NCBI GenBank assembly: GCA_964473255.1
Contig: CAYYOT010000019.1
Span: 1-64,000 of the forward strand
Source of the DNA: Kuafuiihalomonas sp964473255
GTDB taxonomy: Bacteria > Myxococcota > Kuafuiibacteriia > Kuafuiibacteriales > Kuafuiibacteriaceae
Length of the DNA: 64,000 nucleotides
Direction: 5' to 3'
Position 1 is the stretch's first letter, and every line of letters starts with the position of its first letter. Below the pieces are notes generated by a model that saw only the letters and a program-made list of their open reading frames with translations, searched no databases and had not been told where the DNA came from. Both the position numbers and the translations under genes were made by a program. Shown here piece after piece: positions 33,577 through 42,346 of this stretch.

Positions 33577-34577
33577 CCGATCATTCGATACAGCAGGCGA
33601 GCGCCGACGTTTCCGTCCCATGCATCGGCGGTTCCATCGGACGGCCCCGCCACTTCGCACAGGTCGAAGCCGACGATCCGGCGCCCGGACCGAACCACCG
33701 CTCGAAAGAGCAAGAACAGCTCGTTCAGCTCGAGACCGCCGGGCACCGGCGTTCCCGTCAGCGGGCAGAGCTTTGGGTCGAGGCCATCGATGTCGATCGA
33801 CAGATAGACCTCGTGCGGCAGGGCTTCCACGACACGCTCGAATCGGTCGAGCAGCTGACCCCGAAGGCGCGATTCGGCGAGATCGAGATCGTAAAAGATC
33901 TGCACCCGGTCCCCGGCTTCCTCGGCGCGCTGCCGTTCGGATTCGGCGAAGTCCCGGATCCCGACCTGGACGATCCGGGCTACGCCCGGCGCCTCACAGA
34001 GAACGCGCTCCATGATGGAGGCATGGGAGTAACGAAAGCCTTCGTAGCCCGCGCGAAGGTCCATGTGTGCGTCTACGTGGAGGATCCCGAGGCCCGGATA
34101 TCGGTCGGCGTGAGCGATGATCGACCCCAACGGCACCGAGTGGTCTCCCCCCACGACGCCGACCAGGCGGTCGACCTCGAGGAGCGAGCGCGTCGTGCGA
34201 CCCAGCTCGTCGCGGATCCGCTCGCCGGCACGGTCGACGCGGCGCCGGCATGCATCGGCCTCCGCGGGGGTGGTGGTTGGGGACAGCGAGCAGAGAGCAT
34301 CCCTCCGGGCCGCCGGCCCCAGCTCCCGGAGCCAGGCCGGGGCTCGGCGCAAGGCGATCCCGGCCTCATAGATCCGGCCGAGCTCCACATCGAAGAGGTC
34401 GAGCTGCGAGCTCGCGGTGAGGATCGCGTCCGGCCCGCGAGCGGCGCCGGAGCGATAGGACACCGTCGCCTCGTACGGCATCGCGAGGACGACGACCCGC
34501 GCCTGACCTTCGGACACCTCGCACCCGAACAGACCGTCGGCCGGTCCCGCGGGACCGTCGGGGTCAGCGAACGACAT
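33546..34577 (-). CDS. Arginase/agmatinase family enzyme
   Basis: A 343-residue ureohydrolase. Metal ligands are in GGDHS, DAHMDLR and SIDIDGLDP, and substrate-side residues in GTPVPGG and DLCEVAG. All are intact for a binuclear Mn site. The sequence resembles agmatinase more than arginase (GGDHSVPLGSI; EGFRYSHASIMERVL), so it probably hydrolyses agmatine to putrescine and urea. The exact substrate is inferred. The start is ATG 34577; an upstream open frame to 34679 is not conserved in character. It overlaps the 3' end of the NrsF-like gene by 31 bases. mogA is divergent. Confidence 0.88.
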   Translation of the reverse strand: MSFADPDGPAGPADGLFGCEVSEGQARVVVLAMPYEATVSYRSGAARGPDAILTASSQLDLFDVELGRIYEAGIALRRAPAWLRELGPAARRDALCSLSPTTTPAEADACRRRVDRAGERIRDELGRTTRSLLEVDRLVGVVGGDHSVPLGSIIAHADRYPGLGILHVDAHMDLRAGYEGFRYSHASIMERVLCEAPGVARIVQVGIRDFAESERQRAEEAGDRVQIFYDLDLAESRLRGQLLDRFERVVEALPHEVYLSIDIDGLDPKLCPLTGTPVPGGLELNELFLLFRAVVRSGRRIVGFDLCEVAGPSDGTADAWDGNVGARLLYRMIGYALASGGRS

Positions 34578-34663
34578 CGCTCGTACATGCGCTGACCGGT
34601 ACGACGGATCAAGCCGTGTCCGTCCTTGATTCGGCCGCGGCGGGGCGCCATGACTCGGCGACG

Positions 34664-35200
34664 ATGGTCGAAAGAGCAAGAGTCGGGATCGTGACCGTGT
34701 CCGACCGTGCGAGCCGCGGCGAGTACGAAGACCAGGGCGGCCCCGCGATCGAAGCCTACTTGCAAGAAGCGCTGAGCTCGCCGTGGGAGGCGCGAGCCGT
34801 GGTCATCCCCGATGAGCGAGAGGTGATCGAATCGGAGCTGATCCGTCTCGTCGACGAGGAGGCCTGCTGCTTCGTCGTGACCACCGGAGGGACGGGGCCC
34901 GCTCCGCGCGACGTGACGCCGGAAGCCACGGAGGCCGTCGCCGACAAGCTAATGCCAGGATTCGGCGAGCTGATGCGTAGCGTTTCACTCCAGTACGTGC
35001 CGACCGCGATCCTGTCCCGACAGACCGCGGTGATCCGAAAGAAAGCACTCATCGTGAATCTTCCGGGGAAACCGAAGTCGATCCGCGAATGTCTGGACGC
35101 GGTCATGCCCGCGGTCCCCTACTGCATCGACCTGGTTGGAGGCCCCTATCTGACCACCCACGAGGACAAGGTTCAGGCTTTCCGCCCGAAGCGGTCCTAA
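34664..35200 (+). CDS. mog: Molybdopterin adenylyltransferase
   Basis: A 178-residue MoCF-fold protein that adenylylates molybdopterin before molybdenum insertion in the cytoplasm. Signatures: VTVSDRASRGEYEDQGGP, TTGGTGPAPRDVTPEAT (the ligand-binding loop), and NLPGKPKSIRECLDAVMPAVPYCIDL. This is the Mog/MogA type, not MoaB, judged from the terminal motif. ATG 34664 gives the standard N-terminus. No other Moco genes are nearby. Confidence 0.93.
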   Translation: MVERARVGIVTVSDRASRGEYEDQGGPAIEAYLQEALSSPWEARAVVIPDEREVIESELIRLVDEEACCFVVTTGGTGPAPRDVTPEATEAVADKLMPGFGELMRSVSLQYVPTAILSRQTAVIRKKALIVNLPGKPKSIRECLDAVMPAVPYCIDLVGGPYLTTHEDKVQAFRPKRS

Positions 35201-35246
35201 CCGCAACTCGGGTGACAGTCTTCGTTCGGTGGTCCACTCTACCGGC

Positions 35247-36320
35247 GTGGAACGCTGGGTTTGGCTGCTGGTCGGTCTGGCGGCATGCGGGGAGTTCACG
35301 CCGGGCCCCGACCCGCTCGACGCCTCGGGGCCCGATGCCTCGGTGGGCGATGCCGCGCCTCTCGACGCAGGGACGTCATCGCTCAACGTGATCTTCAGCG
35401 ACGAGTCCGGTCCGACTTCCGACTACTGCGGACCGGAAGCCTGCTTCGAGCCCTATCTCGAGTTCACCGCGCAGCACCCGGACAACGCCCGGCCCGCCGA
35501 CCTCTCGGACATCAACCGAGCCGTCGACGAAGAGTTTGCCGCCGACCAGCGAGGCGACATCCCGAAGCCGCTCGATCTCAGCGCCTCCGAGCTCCGCGAG
35601 GTCGTGGTCGACGTATTGAACATCGGCTTTCTCCTGGACGGCCTCGACGAGCGCCCTCTGGTCGTTCGCCGCGGTGAGACCGAGAACGACGACGGATTTC
35701 GGCGGGAGGTCTACTATCTCGTAGACCCGCACGTGGGGACGATGCGCGTGCTGACGCTGGTTCCGGATGCCGCGGAGCCACCCTTCCGGGCGATCCTCGC
35801 TCTGCACGGACACGACTCGGGACCGGAGCGATTCACCAACTTCTTCGGCGCTCGCCAACTCGCCGAGCAAGGCTTCTTCATCGCGCTACCCGAGCTGCGG
35901 GGCGCGGGGTGCGATGCTCCGGAGGGCCGGATCTCCGAGGCGCTGCTCGTCGGCGGTTACACCCACATGGGCCTGCGGGTCTACGAATCGCTCCTCACCT
36001 TCAAGCTGATGCGCTTCCTCGAGCAGGTGGACAACGGACGGGTCGGCGTTTTGAGCCACTCGGGCGGAAGCTCGACCGCCAATCTCCTGACACGCATCGA
36101 GCAGCGGTTTGCCGGACAGGTCACCGACCTTCAGAGCCACTACACGGGACGATGCCTCGGCGTGTTCCTGCACTGCGAATCGGTCCCGGGGATGCTGCCG
36201 TACTCTTCCACGGTCTTCCAGCTCGACACCTTGCCCTTCCCGGCCATCGTGGTCCCGTACGGCTTCGAGGACCCCGTCGAACGTCGACGGGTGCTTGATT
36301 TCTTTCCCGAACACCTCTGA
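35247..36320 (+). CDS. Alpha/beta-hydrolase fold lipoprotein
   Basis: About 357 residues. A GTG (35247, or 35229) starts a short signal peptide with lipobox LAAC, followed by an Asp/Ala linker (PDPLDASGPDASVGDAAPLDA). The alpha/beta-hydrolase part shows a beta-strand-turn (ILALHGHDSGPERF), a nucleophile elbow GVLSHSGGSS (SHSGG, usual GxSxG), and a late FPAIVVPYGFEDPVERR region that could supply the acid and His. The overall topology resembles acetyl-xylan esterase or dienelactone-hydrolase-type enzymes. It would act outside the inner membrane. Substrate unknown. It precedes sppA by 12 bases and may share a transcript. Confidence 0.65.
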   Translation: MERWVWLLVGLAACGEFTPGPDPLDASGPDASVGDAAPLDAGTSSLNVIFSDESGPTSDYCGPEACFEPYLEFTAQHPDNARPADLSDINRAVDEEFAADQRGDIPKPLDLSASELREVVVDVLNIGFLLDGLDERPLVVRRGETENDDGFRREVYYLVDPHVGTMRVLTLVPDAAEPPFRAILALHGHDSGPERFTNFFGARQLAEQGFFIALPELRGAGCDAPEGRISEALLVGGYTHMGLRVYESLLTFKLMRFLEQVDNGRVGVLSHSGGSSTANLLTRIEQRFAGQVTDLQSHYTGRCLGVFLHCESVPGMLPYSSTVFQLDTLPFPAIVVPYGFEDPVERRRVLDFFPEHL

Positions 36321-36332
36321 TCTCCCGGGTCC

Positions 36333-38051
36333 TTGCGATACGCGATCGACCTCATACGCTGGGCGCTCATCGCCCTGGGGGCGCCTCTCCGCGCTCTGAA
36401 GCACCGGCGGACCTTCGGGAAAGGCGCCTTCGTGGAACTCACCGTCGACGGCACGCTGGTCCGGGAGCCGGTTCGTCGACCGTTGGCTCAACGCCTCCTC
36501 CGCCGCGCCGCCGGCCGAACGGACCGTGAGCCGGTCCCGCTCCAGAGACTGATGCGACGCCTGCAGCTTCTGGAAGAGGATCCGCGGGTCGCCGGCCTCG
36601 TCGTTCGGCTCGAGTCGATCGATGCCGGGTGGGCTCGGCTTTCAGAGCTCCGCTCCGGACTCGAAGCCTTCACCGCCCGGGGGCGTCCGGTCGTCGTTTT
36701 CGTGCCCAAGATGGTCGACAACCGCGGCGCCTACGTGGCGTCCGCCGCCGAACACCTGTGGCTCGCCCCGCCGGCGACATTCGCCGCGACCGGAGCCGCG
36801 GCCCGGGGGCTGTTCTGGTCGGAGGCGCTGAAGCGCGTCGGGGTCCGGATCGAGGTCGCTTCGGCCGGGCGCTACAAGTCTGCGCCCGATGCCTTGACGC
36901 GCACCGAGCGAAGCGCCGCCGACCTCGAGCAAACCCGCGCCATCATCGACGCCATCGACGAGACGCTCACCCGGGCACTGAGCCGCGGGGACGACGACGC
37001 GAGCGTGCAGGACCGTCTCGACCAAGCACCGCTGGTCGGGTCCTACGCCGTCGAGGCCGGCCTGGCGACGGGCGTATGCCGAGACGAGGCCATTCCCGAG
37101 ACGTTGGCTGCATCCCTGAGCTTGGACACACCTCCGAAGGTGGTGGAGGTCCGCCGACACGCGGCCCTGGTTCCCGCGCGACGTCAGCTCTTCCCCCCTT
37201 CGAGGCGCATCGCGGTCATCGAGGTCCACGGCGCCATCATCGATGGCGGCTCCCCCCTGGGCGGCGTCGACGACGAGCAGATCGTCGCTGCCCTGCGAGC
37301 GGCCGGCGACGATCGTCGCATCGCGGCTGTCGTCCTGAGCGTCGATTCTCGCGGCGGCAGCGTCACGGCGAGCGACCGGATCTTCGGCGCAGTTCGGCGC
37401 CTCGCCGCGGACAAACCGGTGGTGGCATGTCTCGAGGATGTCGCGGCCAGCGGCGGGTACTACGTGGCGTGCGGTGCGGAGCGGATCGTCGCTTCCCCGC
37501 TCACCCTCACCGGCAGCATCGGCGTCTTCGCCGTCATTCCTACCTGGCCGGACCTGGCGGCGAGCTGGAACATCGGCCGCGACGTGGTCCGCAATCGACG
37601 CTTCGCCGGCGCCATCGATCCCTGGAGCGGTTTCGACGAAGAGCTCCGCGAGAAGGCGCAAGCGGATGTGCGCGGACTGTATGACCTCTTCATCGACGTG
37701 GTCGCGGAGGCGCGAGGCCGACCTCGGGAGGCGGTCCATGCCGTGGCTCAAGGGCGCGTCTGGACCGGCCGAGCCGCTCGAGAGGCGGGTCTGGTCGATG
37801 GTCTGGGAGGATTCGGTGAGGCCGTCGCGTGGGCCCGGGAGCGCGCCGAGGCCCGGACCGCCGAGGAGCTCGTCTATGTTCGAAAGAGCAAGCCGAAACC
37901 CCGGCCGGACCCGGTCGCCGCAGCGGTCGACGAGGCCGCTCGCGCGTTCGGATTTCGCTCGGACCTGGCGCGTGAGGCCCTCGCTCTCGCTGCGGTCCAG
38001 CCGCGGGCGGTGGCCTGGGTTCCCGTCACTCCGTCGACTCGCGAGCGGTGA
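36333..38051 (+). CDS. sppA: Signal peptide peptidase SppA, long (67K) type
   Basis: A 572-residue inner-membrane Ser-Lys protease that degrades cleaved signal peptides. It is a tandem of two SppA/ClpP-fold domains: the first carries the general base K182 (SAGRYKSAPD), and the second the nucleophile S373 (DVAASGGYYVA). This spacing matches the long E. coli-type enzyme. A TTG at 36333 begins an N-terminal hydrophobic helix (IDLIRWALIALGAPL). It lies 12 bases behind the hydrolase lipoprotein. The 3' end overlaps orn by 26 bases, convergently. Confidence 0.92.
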   Translation: MRYAIDLIRWALIALGAPLRALKHRRTFGKGAFVELTVDGTLVREPVRRPLAQRLLRRAAGRTDREPVPLQRLMRRLQLLEEDPRVAGLVVRLESIDAGWARLSELRSGLEAFTARGRPVVVFVPKMVDNRGAYVASAAEHLWLAPPATFAATGAAARGLFWSEALKRVGVRIEVASAGRYKSAPDALTRTERSAADLEQTRAIIDAIDETLTRALSRGDDDASVQDRLDQAPLVGSYAVEAGLATGVCRDEAIPETLAASLSLDTPPKVVEVRRHAALVPARRQLFPPSRRIAVIEVHGAIIDGGSPLGGVDDEQIVAALRAAGDDRRIAAVVLSVDSRGGSVTASDRIFGAVRRLAADKPVVACLEDVAASGGYYVACGAERIVASPLTLTGSIGVFAVIPTWPDLAASWNIGRDVVRNRRFAGAIDPWSGFDEELREKAQADVRGLYDLFIDVVAEARGRPREAVHAVAQGRVWTGRAAREAGLVDGLGGFGEAVAWARERAEARTAEELVYVRKSKPKPRPDPVAAAVDEAARAFGFRSDLAREALALAAVQPRAVAWVPVTPSTRER

Positions 38052-38583
38052 AGATCTTGTTTCGGAAGTGTTTGAGTTCGGCGATCGAGCCGCGAACGTC
38101 GGCCAGCGCCGTATGGTCGCTCGCGGTCTTGGCGTAGAGGGCTTCCGGCCCGTACCAGCGCCGCGCGAGCTCCTTCAAGGTGGAGACGTCCACCATCCGG
38201 TAATGGAGCAGCCCGTGAGCGACCGGGAAGTAGGCGGCCAGGAAGCGACGGTCCTGGTGAATGCTGTTGCCGGCGAGGACGCCTTCATGAGGCGTCGACC
38301 ATCGGACGATCAGGTTCACGAGCTTCTTTTCCACCTCGCGGAGACCGAGGGGCGACCGTCGGACCTTCTCCAAGAGTCCATTGTCGGTGTGCATCTTGCG
38401 GACGATCGGAGACATCCGCTCCAGGAGGCTGTCCGGCTGCCAGATGACCGCTTCCATCGAATCGAGCTCTTCCAGCTCCGGATCGGTGATGACGACGGCG
38501 ATCTCCAGCGGAACGTCATCTTCAGGCTCCAACCCTGTCATCTCCATATCCAGCCAGATGAGCGGCTCCCGCGACTCGGCCAT
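38026..38583 (-). CDS. orn: Oligoribonuclease
   Basis: A 185-residue DEDDh exonuclease that degrades 2-5-nucleotide RNAs (including pGpG from c-di-GMP turnover) to mononucleotides. Motifs: LIWLDMEMTGLEPE (Exo I, DxE), the Exo II area (GNSIHQDRRFL) and HTALADVRGSI (Exo III, H/D). ATG 38583 gives MAESREPLIWLDMEMTGL, the usual N-terminus. The product clears the c-di-GMP breakdown product, which relates loosely to the PilZ receptor at the right end of the window. It overlaps the end of sppA by 26 bases. Confidence 0.95.
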   Translation of the reverse strand: MAESREPLIWLDMEMTGLEPEDDVPLEIAVVITDPELEELDSMEAVIWQPDSLLERMSPIVRKMHTDNGLLEKVRRSPLGLREVEKKLVNLIVRWSTPHEGVLAGNSIHQDRRFLAAYFPVAHGLLHYRMVDVSTLKELARRWYGPEALYAKTASDHTALADVRGSIAELKHFRNKIFTARESTE

Positions 38584-38637
38584 GAGTCGGGGCGCTAGCA
38601 CGGACCGGAAGTCGGGCGCTAGCCGTAGCCACGCCCT

Positions 38638-39690
38638 TCAGCGGCCGACGATCGTGAACTCGACTCTCCGATTCTTCTCGCGACCCGACCGGGACGCGTT
38701 GGACGCGATCGGTTCCTCTTCGCCGAATCCTTGGGCGGTCAGCCGATCGGGATCCACACCGCGGCGGATGAGGTACGTCCGCACGGATCGCGCGCGTGCC
38801 TTCGAGAGCCGCTGGTTCGTCCGGCGACTGCCCCGACTGTCGGTGTGACCCTCGACGAGCACCTTGAGGTCGGGGTTGTCCTGCAGAAGTTGGGCGACTT
38901 CGTTCAGCAGGCGATAGCTGCGACTTCGGATCCGGCTCTTCCCGGTGGCGAAGTAGACCTTCTGCTTGATGTCGATCTTGCCCTTCTCGAGGTCGAGGAC
39001 CACAAGCGAAAGCTTTCGATCCGGACATCCGTCGTCGTCCCGGTAGCCGTTCTTCGTCTCGGGCTCTTCGGGGCACAGGTCGAGGGTGTCGACGATGCCG
39101 TCACCATCGGTGTCCCGATTGGGACAGCCTTGATCTTCCGGAAGGCCGGGCTCGGTGGGGCATCGGTCGTCGTCGTTCAGGACGCCGTCCCCATCGGTGT
39201 CCTGATCCTCGGGACATCCGTCGTCATCTTCGTAGTCGTCGATGTCCTCCGGGTCGTCCGGACAGGCGTCGTTCGGATCGGCGATGCCGTCGGCGTCGGC
39301 GTCGGGGCAGCCGGCCAAACCGACGAGCCCGGGCGTCTTCGGACACGCGTCATCGGGGTCGGGGACGCCGTCGCCGTCCGTATCCCGGGGGGGACACTCG
39401 TCGATCAGCGCCTCCATGCGCTCCAACTCCTCGATCAAGGCCTCGCGATGCTCGGCGGCCCGACGGCCGTCGCCGCGACGGACGCCCGCCCGCAGGAAAT
39501 GCAGCTGGGCATCGGCCCGAGCGAGGGGCCCAGGGGCGCAACGCAGCGCGTCGTCCTCGATCCGCTGGTCCCGGATCCGATCCTCGATCGCATCGGCTTC
39601 TCGGAGCAGGGTACGACCGCTGCCGCAGGCGACCAGCCCCACGCCGAGCACCGCAATCCCGGCGAAGCGAGCCTTCACGCCGGTCTTCAC
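38638..39690 (-). CDS. OmpA-family lipoprotein with thrombospondin type-3 (TSP3) calcium-binding repeats
   Basis: A 350-residue outer-membrane-associated protein. Signal peptide with lipobox LVAC; a helical N-terminal part (EADAIEDRIRDQRI...). Then four TSP3-type Asp repeats of the form DxDxDGxxDxxDxCP (DTDGDGVPDPDDACP and variants). The C-terminal OmpA domain carries VEGHTDSRGSRRTNQRLSKARA, which binds peptidoglycan. GTG 39690 overlaps the preceding DUF4398 gene by the GTGA junction, which confirms it; a long upstream frame is a shadow. The repeats probably act as a calcium-stiffened spacer. It is the second gene of the pair. Confidence 0.9.
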   Translation of the reverse strand: MKTGVKARFAGIAVLGVGLVACGSGRTLLREADAIEDRIRDQRIEDDALRCAPGPLARADAQLHFLRAGVRRGDGRRAAEHREALIEELERMEALIDECPPRDTDGDGVPDPDDACPKTPGLVGLAGCPDADADGIADPNDACPDDPEDIDDYEDDDGCPEDQDTDGDGVLNDDDRCPTEPGLPEDQGCPNRDTDGDGIVDTLDLCPEEPETKNGYRDDDGCPDRKLSLVVLDLEKGKIDIKQKVYFATGKSRIRSRSYRLLNEVAQLLQDNPDLKVLVEGHTDSRGSRRTNQRLSKARARSVRTYLIRRGVDPDRLTAQGFGEEEPIASNASRSGREKNRRVEFTIVGR

Positions 39691-40091
39691 GGACCGGCGG
39701 CCCCTGCGGTCGAGGTACCGGTCGCCTCGGTCGATGGCGGCTCGTCCTCGGGTAGCTCGTAGACCGGCTGACATTCGGCCGGCTTTCCCGGCTGCCCCGT
39801 CGCTTTTTCGGTCGCAACCCGGGCACAACCCAACGCCTGACGTCCGTACGTCACCGCCGTCTCGAACTGCGAACGCGCCTGCTGCTCTCGCGCCTCTTCG
39901 AGGTAGGCACGGGCCATCTCGTACTCGTACGGGGCTCGCTCGGCGGCGTTGGCCTGCTGCGCCGCGGCCAGCTCTGCCCGCGCGTCCATCAGAATGGACG
40001 TCGTCTGGACGGGCCCGCAGCCGAGGGTACAGACCAGAACGTACGCCGCGGCGAGGCACCAAGCCCCACGCCTCGCAGCCGGCAGGCTCAC
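39687..40091 (-). CDS. DUF4398-like lipoprotein
   Basis: A 134-residue exported protein. GTG 40091 begins a signal peptide ending in TLGC. The mature part is a helical hairpin (ILMDARAELAAAQQANAAERAPYEYEMARAYLEEAREQQARSQFETAVTYGRQAL), with the APYEYxxAxxYLxxA pattern of DUF4398 proteins, which are often encoded beside OmpA-like lipoproteins in Gram-negative bacteria. It is translationally coupled to the OmpA/TSP3 gene. It is divergent from the DUF1460 gene across 68 bases. Confidence 0.75.
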   Translation of the reverse strand: MSLPAARRGAWCLAAAYVLVCTLGCGPVQTTSILMDARAELAAAQQANAAERAPYEYEMARAYLEEAREQQARSQFETAVTYGRQALGCARVATEKATGQPGKPAECQPVYELPEDEPPSTEATGTSTAGAAGP

Positions 40092-40159
40092 GTCTATGCA
40101 GGTAGCATCGGACCGAAACCCCAGCAAGCGGACGACCCCACGTCTGCTACAGTGACACG

Positions 40160-41053
40160 GTGGACCGAGCACTGGTGATGGTCGCGGTCGCTGCGTGCAG
40201 CGGGGTCGCACCGGCGATGAGCGCGGAACGCCCCCCGTCAACCGAGGCATCGGCGCACCGCGAATGGCTCGGTCTCGGACCGCTCGACGCCCCCGACGTG
40301 GGTCCCTGTCGAATCGAAGGGGAGAGCTTTGCCGAGCGTCTCGAGCGTCGCACCCGCGCGCTCATCGGCGCGGAGTATCGACTCTCGCCTTTGGGAGAGG
40401 GCGTGCTGCCCGACGACGACCCTCGCATTCGGTTCGACGCTTTCGACTGCACGACCTTCGTCGAGATGGCCCTGGCGTTGAGCCGATGCGACGACCGGTC
40501 GATCATCGAACGCCTGGACGCGATCCGCTACGACGGTGCGCCTCGTTTCGACCGCCGACGCCACCTCGCGGTGAGTCAATGGGTGAACGGCCTGGTGCAG
40601 GACGGCTGGCTCGTACCCGCTCCCGCCGCGCCGACCGAGGATCGAATCGAGCTCCGCTTGGACCGCGACCGGTGGACTCATCGGCGCATCGCGACCGACC
40701 TCCACCTGCCGGCGGAGCGGGTTCCCCGCGGCACCTTCGTCGTCCGCTACCTTCGACTGGACGACGCCGCGGCGACGCTCGCCGAGCGCTCGACTCCCGC
40801 GATCATCAACGTCGTCCGGGAGGACCGACCGGCGGTTCCGGACGTCGTGACCCATCAGGCGCTGGTCCTGCGGGTCTCGGGTGCGCCTCGCGTCCGGCAC
40901 GCATCGACGGTGACCCAGCGCGTGCGCGAGGAGTCGGTCGACCGATTCGTTCGTCGCTTCCAGTCCCAGCGGAAGTGGCCGGTCGTCGGCTTTCAGGTGC
41001 TCGAGTTCACGACTGACGCCGCGCCACCGGACGCATGGCGAGCGTCGCGATGA
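40160..41053 (+). CDS. DUF1460 family, N-acetylmuramoyl-L-alanine amidase-like protein
   Basis: A 297-residue protein with a weak signal peptide (GTG 40160; ALVMVAVAACSG). The FDAFDCTTFVE motif provides the candidate nucleophile Cys, and RRRHLAVSQWVNG and VTHQALVLR provide a possible catalytic His. These are hallmarks of DUF1460, an NlpC/P60-like fold acting on peptidoglycan stem peptides or glycans. It would act in the periplasm. Lipidation at the early Cys (VAVAAC) is possible. The 3' end overlaps the convergent MFS gene by 47 bases. The neighbouring DUF4398/OmpA genes are also envelope functions. Confidence 0.7.
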   Translation: MDRALVMVAVAACSGVAPAMSAERPPSTEASAHREWLGLGPLDAPDVGPCRIEGESFAERLERRTRALIGAEYRLSPLGEGVLPDDDPRIRFDAFDCTTFVEMALALSRCDDRSIIERLDAIRYDGAPRFDRRRHLAVSQWVNGLVQDGWLVPAPAAPTEDRIELRLDRDRWTHRRIATDLHLPAERVPRGTFVVRYLRLDDAAATLAERSTPAIINVVREDRPAVPDVVTHQALVLRVSGAPRVRHASTVTQRVREESVDRFVRRFQSQRKWPVVGFQVLEFTTDAAPPDAWRASR

Positions 41054-42233
41054 TGCCCACGACGCAGCTCAGCGCCAGGCAAACATAAAAGATTCGGTGG
41101 CCGTCCGCGCCCGGAAACGTATCGAAGAGCCGCCCGGTTAGGAGCGGGATGAAGATGTCGGGGGTGTAGCCGATGACCGAGACGAACCCGACGGCAACGC
41201 CGGTCAGGTGCGCGGGGATCCGTCCTTCTTCGAGAAGTGCATAGTAGGTTGCTCGAAGAGCGAAGACGGCCAGAGCGATGGTCGCGACCTCGACCCAAAG
41301 CCAGAGGCCGCCCGGAGCCGAAAGCACGCTCAAAGCGATGAAGCCGACCCCGGTCACGGCGAAGGCGGCGGTGATCACCGCCGTCGGCCGGAAACGGTCG
41401 GCGAGGAGACCGGCGGAGATCGCAGCGATCGGCCGCAGCCACGTGCGAAAGGTTGCCAGCGTGGCGCCGAACTCTTCGGAACGGCCGAGACCGCCGGTGG
41501 CGAAAGCGTTGAAGTCGTGCGTTCCCCAGTAGCCGCCGTAGGCCACCAGGATCACCACGGCGAGGAGCCAGACGGTGGGCAGCCGGAGCACCTGTCCCCA
41601 AAGACCGCGGTGAAGGACGAATCGTTCATCGGTCGGCGTTTCCGGGATCGTGAACCACACCAGGATCGCCACGGCAAAGTGGGCCACCGCGTACAGATTG
41701 ATGACCAGCGCCAGGCGTTCAGGCCCGGTCGCCGCATCGGCGTAGGCCGCAAACGCGAAAACCACCAGCGAAGCGAGAGCCGCTTCGACGACCCCCCGAC
41801 CCCCGTCCAGGATCCCGAAAGCCCAGCCTTGCTGCTTGGGCCCGCCCCAAAACCGGGTGGCTTTGATCAGCGCCGCCCAAAACGTCAGGATGGTGGACAG
41901 GCCCATGAAAGCGTGGAGAGCCACCACGACGCCGTACGGGGGGAAGGTTGAAAACCATAGCCCGGCCACGCCGGTCGCGACCAACGACCCGGTGAGCAAC
42001 CGTCGCGCCGACACGCGGTCGGCCAGCCAACCGCCGGGGAAGTAGCTGAGCATGGCAACCAAACCGAACACGGCATTCAGATTCCCGAGCTGGGTGTTGT
42101 CGACGTTCAGCGCGACCAGAAGACCTCGGTGAAAAGTCTGCCGCAGGTAGGGGAGGGTGTAGATGACGCCACCAGCAAGGATCAGCGCCGTCATGGTCAC
42201 GCCCCGCTGAATGCGCTGGCTCGCTTCGGGCAT
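41007..42233 (-). CDS. MFS transporter
   Basis: A 408-residue, 12-helix major facilitator. It shows the loop 2-3 motif (GGWLADRVSARRLL) and a C-half repeat (SAGLLADRFRP). ATG 42233 is chosen; TTG 42263 would add only a basic stretch. The sequence resembles sugar-phosphate/organophosphate antiporter-like or general-substrate MFS proteins, and no specific substrate can be assigned. It starts 114 bases from the divergent Ca/Na exchanger. Its 3' end overlaps the DUF1460 gene. Confidence 0.85.
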   Translation of the reverse strand: MPEASQRIQRGVTMTALILAGGVIYTLPYLRQTFHRGLLVALNVDNTQLGNLNAVFGLVAMLSYFPGGWLADRVSARRLLTGSLVATGVAGLWFSTFPPYGVVVALHAFMGLSTILTFWAALIKATRFWGGPKQQGWAFGILDGGRGVVEAALASLVVFAFAAYADAATGPERLALVINLYAVAHFAVAILVWFTIPETPTDERFVLHRGLWGQVLRLPTVWLLAVVILVAYGGYWGTHDFNAFATGGLGRSEEFGATLATFRTWLRPIAAISAGLLADRFRPTAVITAAFAVTGVGFIALSVLSAPGGLWLWVEVATIALAVFALRATYYALLEEGRIPAHLTGVAVGFVSVIGYTPDIFIPLLTGRLFDTFPGADGHRIFYVCLALSCVVGIIATLAMRPVARRQS

Positions 42234-42346
42234 CGGACGAGGCTTAGACCGAAGGAAGGTCAAAACCCAGAACTGCGAGCCGCGGGTTCATCTTCACGGG
42301 ATCTTTGTGGTCGACGCACGCTCGAGACCGAGGCCTACTCGGCGCG

